Origin: SG8-39 sp032125995
Lineage (GTDB): Bacteria > Pseudomonadota > Gammaproteobacteria > Burkholderiales > SG8-39
Direction of reading: 5' to 3'
DNA length: 7,050 bases
Assembly (NCBI GenBank): GCA_032125995.1
Contig: JAQBBQ010000043.1
Location: 1-7,050 of the forward strand
How positions within the stretch are numbered: position 1 is the stretch's first letter; each line of letters begins with the position of its first letter. Positions 6,226 through 7,050 of the stretch are shown piece after piece. The translations under genes were made by a program, and so were the position numbers. The notes beneath the pieces were generated by a model. It saw only the letters and a program-made list of their open reading frames with translations, was not told where the DNA came from and did no database searches.

Positions 6226-6939
6226 ATGAGCGAATCACTCCTTCACGTCCGCGATCTGGAGACTGCCTACGGCCAAAGCCAGGTGCTGTTCGGTGTGTCG
6301 TTCCGCATCGGCGCGGGCGAGGTCGCGACCCTGCTCGGCCGTAACGGTATGGGCAAGACCACCACCGTGCGTTCGATCATGGGGATCATTCGGACGCTCT
6401 CGGGGACGATCAGCTTCGACGGCAAAGCGATCCGCGGGCTGCCGTCATACCGGATCGCGCAGGCGGGGCTCGGCCTGGTGCCAGAGGGTCGCCAGGTGTT
6501 TCCGAATCTGACCGTACGCGAGAATCTCATCGCAACCGCCGGCAACCGCAGCGGACACGACGCGCCCTGGACGCTCGACAAGGCCTTCAAACTCTTCCCG
6601 CGCCTCGCCGAGCGACGCGATCACTTCGGCAATCAGCTCTCGGGCGGCGAACAGCAGATGCTCGCGATCGCGCGTGCGCTGATGACCAATCCGCGCCTCC
6701 TGATCCTCGACGAAGCAACCGAGGGCCTCGCGCCGATGGTGCGTGCCGAAATCTACCGCTCGATCGAAAGCCTGAAGGCGGCCGGCCAGTCGATCCTCAT
6801 GATCGACAAGGACATCAAGGCGCTCACGCGTATCGCAGAGCGGCACTACGTGCTCGAAAAGGGTCGCGTCGTGTGGAGTGGAACGTCGGCCGAACTCGCG
6901 GCGAGCGAGGACATGCAGCACCGTTATTTGGGCGTCTAA
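6226..6939 (+). CDS. livF: LivF-type ATP-binding protein of the importer
   Basis: This 237-residue ABC ATPase is the partner of LivG. It has Walker A GRNGMGKTT (38-46), the LivF-type Q-loop block GLVPEGRQVFPNLTVREN (83-100), signature LSGGE (138-142) and Walker B LLILDE (158-163) followed by ATEGLAP. The switch His position is a Lys (K195, in IDKD); E. coli LivF has Gln there (VEQN), so loss of this His is normal for the branch, but Lys is a distinct variant. The heterodimer would then rely on His205 of LivG. A modest ribosome site GCGGAA (6215-6220) lies five bases before the ATG, 15 bases after livG. The TAA stop (6937-6939) falls in the left arm of a palindrome that probably ends the operon. 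Last gene of the cluster. Confidence 0.94.
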   Translation: MSESLLHVRDLETAYGQSQVLFGVSFRIGAGEVATLLGRNGMGKTTTVRSIMGIIRTLSGTISFDGKAIRGLPSYRIAQAGLGLVPEGRQVFPNLTVRENLIATAGNRSGHDAPWTLDKAFKLFPRLAERRDHFGNQLSGGEQQMLAIARALMTNPRLLILDEATEGLAPMVRAEIYRSIESLKAAGQSILMIDKDIKALTRIAERHYVLEKGRVVWSGTSAELAASEDMQHRYLGV

Positions 6940-6960
6940 AAGGTGTCAGGAACCTTTTTT
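6938..6960 (+). repeat. REP-like palindrome A, probable terminator of the importer operon
   Basis: AAAAGGT (6938-6944) pairs with ACCTTTT (6952-6958) around the seven-base loop GTCAGGA, and the T run continues to 6960 (six T in all). It overlaps the livF stop codon and has the layout of a Rho-independent terminator, though the stem is AT-rich and weak. The GTCAG core is shared with the next two palindromes, so it may be a repeat element used as a terminator. Confidence 0.55.
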
Positions 6961-6961
6961 C

Positions 6962-6982
6962 AAAAGGGGTCAGACCCCATTT
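6962..6982 (+). repeat. REP-like palindrome B (GTCAG orientation)
   Basis: GGGGTC (6966-6971) and GACCCC (6973-6978) form a perfect six-base-pair inverted repeat around A6972. AAAA upstream and ATTTT downstream add three further pairs after one A-A mismatch. A T run follows, so it could also back up termination of the importer operon. Confidence 0.65.
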
Positions 6983-7010
6983 TTGTTGATCGAAGGCCTA
7001 CGGTCCTCTA

Positions 7011-7031
7011 AAAGGGGGTCTGACCCCCTTT
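7011..7031 (-). repeat. REP-like palindrome C, inverted copy of B
   Basis: AAAGGGGGTC (7011-7020) and GACCCCCTTT (7022-7031) form a perfect ten-base-pair inverted repeat around T7021. Read on the minus strand the core is GGGGGTCAGACCCCC, the same as element B in opposite orientation, with 28 bases between B and C. A head-to-head pair of this kind is the arrangement of REP doublets (BIME-like). It would also be a strong terminator for a gene converging from the right. Confidence 0.65.
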
Positions 7032-7035
7032 CGAC

Positions 7036-7044
7036 TTATCCACA
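7036..7044 (+). other. Perfect DnaA-box match (TTATCCACA), probably incidental
   Basis: The nine bases equal the consensus DnaA box. It is a single site with no second box seen nearby, no AT-rich unwinding region and no replication gene in the window. I record the match without proposing an origin. Confidence 0.15.
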
Positions 7045-7050
7045 AGGGTC

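Noticed and set aside
3593..6939. The importer as a new transport system
   Set aside because: Gene order, lengths and motifs are those of an ordinary HAAT-family ABC importer; only its ligand and internal regulation are open.
7011..7050. Replication origin or CRISPR-like array at the right edge
   Set aside because: There is one DnaA box only, no AT-rich region or replication gene, and the palindromes are not regularly spaced direct repeats with spacers.

Overview
The window is GC-rich, densely coding bacterial DNA. The gene content, base composition and short GTCAG-centred palindromes between genes suggest a betaproteobacterium (perhaps Rhodocyclales or Burkholderiales); this is an inference from style, because no rRNA or other marker gene is present.

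Left part (1-1504, + strand): the 3' end of a probable APH-fold small-molecule kinase overlaps by 16 bases a complete enolase-superfamily gene. The enolase-like protein keeps the three metal ligands and the Glu/Lys catalytic pair. It lacks about 11 residues of a conserved N-terminal segment and carries two active-site substitutions, so it looks like a specialised paralogue rather than the housekeeping enzyme. The overlap suggests that kinase and enolase act in one short pathway.

Middle (1505-2343): a lone LolD/MacB-type ABC ATPase lies on the minus strand, convergent with the enolase gene (12-base gap) and without a visible permease partner. A small palindrome across the convergent junction supplies the stop codons of both genes. 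The 170-base divergent region 2174-2343 holds a good sigma70-type promoter, a leader hairpin and a strong ribosome binding site for the next operon.

Right part (2344-6939, + strand): a complete branched-chain-amino-acid-type (HAAT) ABC importer in the order binding protein, LivH, LivM, LivG, LivF. The exported binding protein captures the ligand, the two permeases form the channel and the two ATPases drive import. A textbook Rho-independent terminator separates the binding-protein gene from livH, which fits over-production of the binding protein. The four membrane-complex genes are then packed with a 1-base gap, an 8-base overlap and a 15-base gap. The substrate cannot be read from sequence alone; branched-chain amino acids or small aromatic/organic acids are the usual possibilities.

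Right edge (6938-7050): a cluster of three short palindromes (REP-like), two of them nearly the same sequence in opposite orientation, follows livF directly. The first probably terminates the operon. A perfect DnaA-box match at 7036-7044 is probably incidental.

I found no CRISPR array, transposase, tRNA, defence system or clearly new multi-gene system. The most unusual items are the kinase/divergent-enolase pair and the REP-like palindromes sitting on stop codons.
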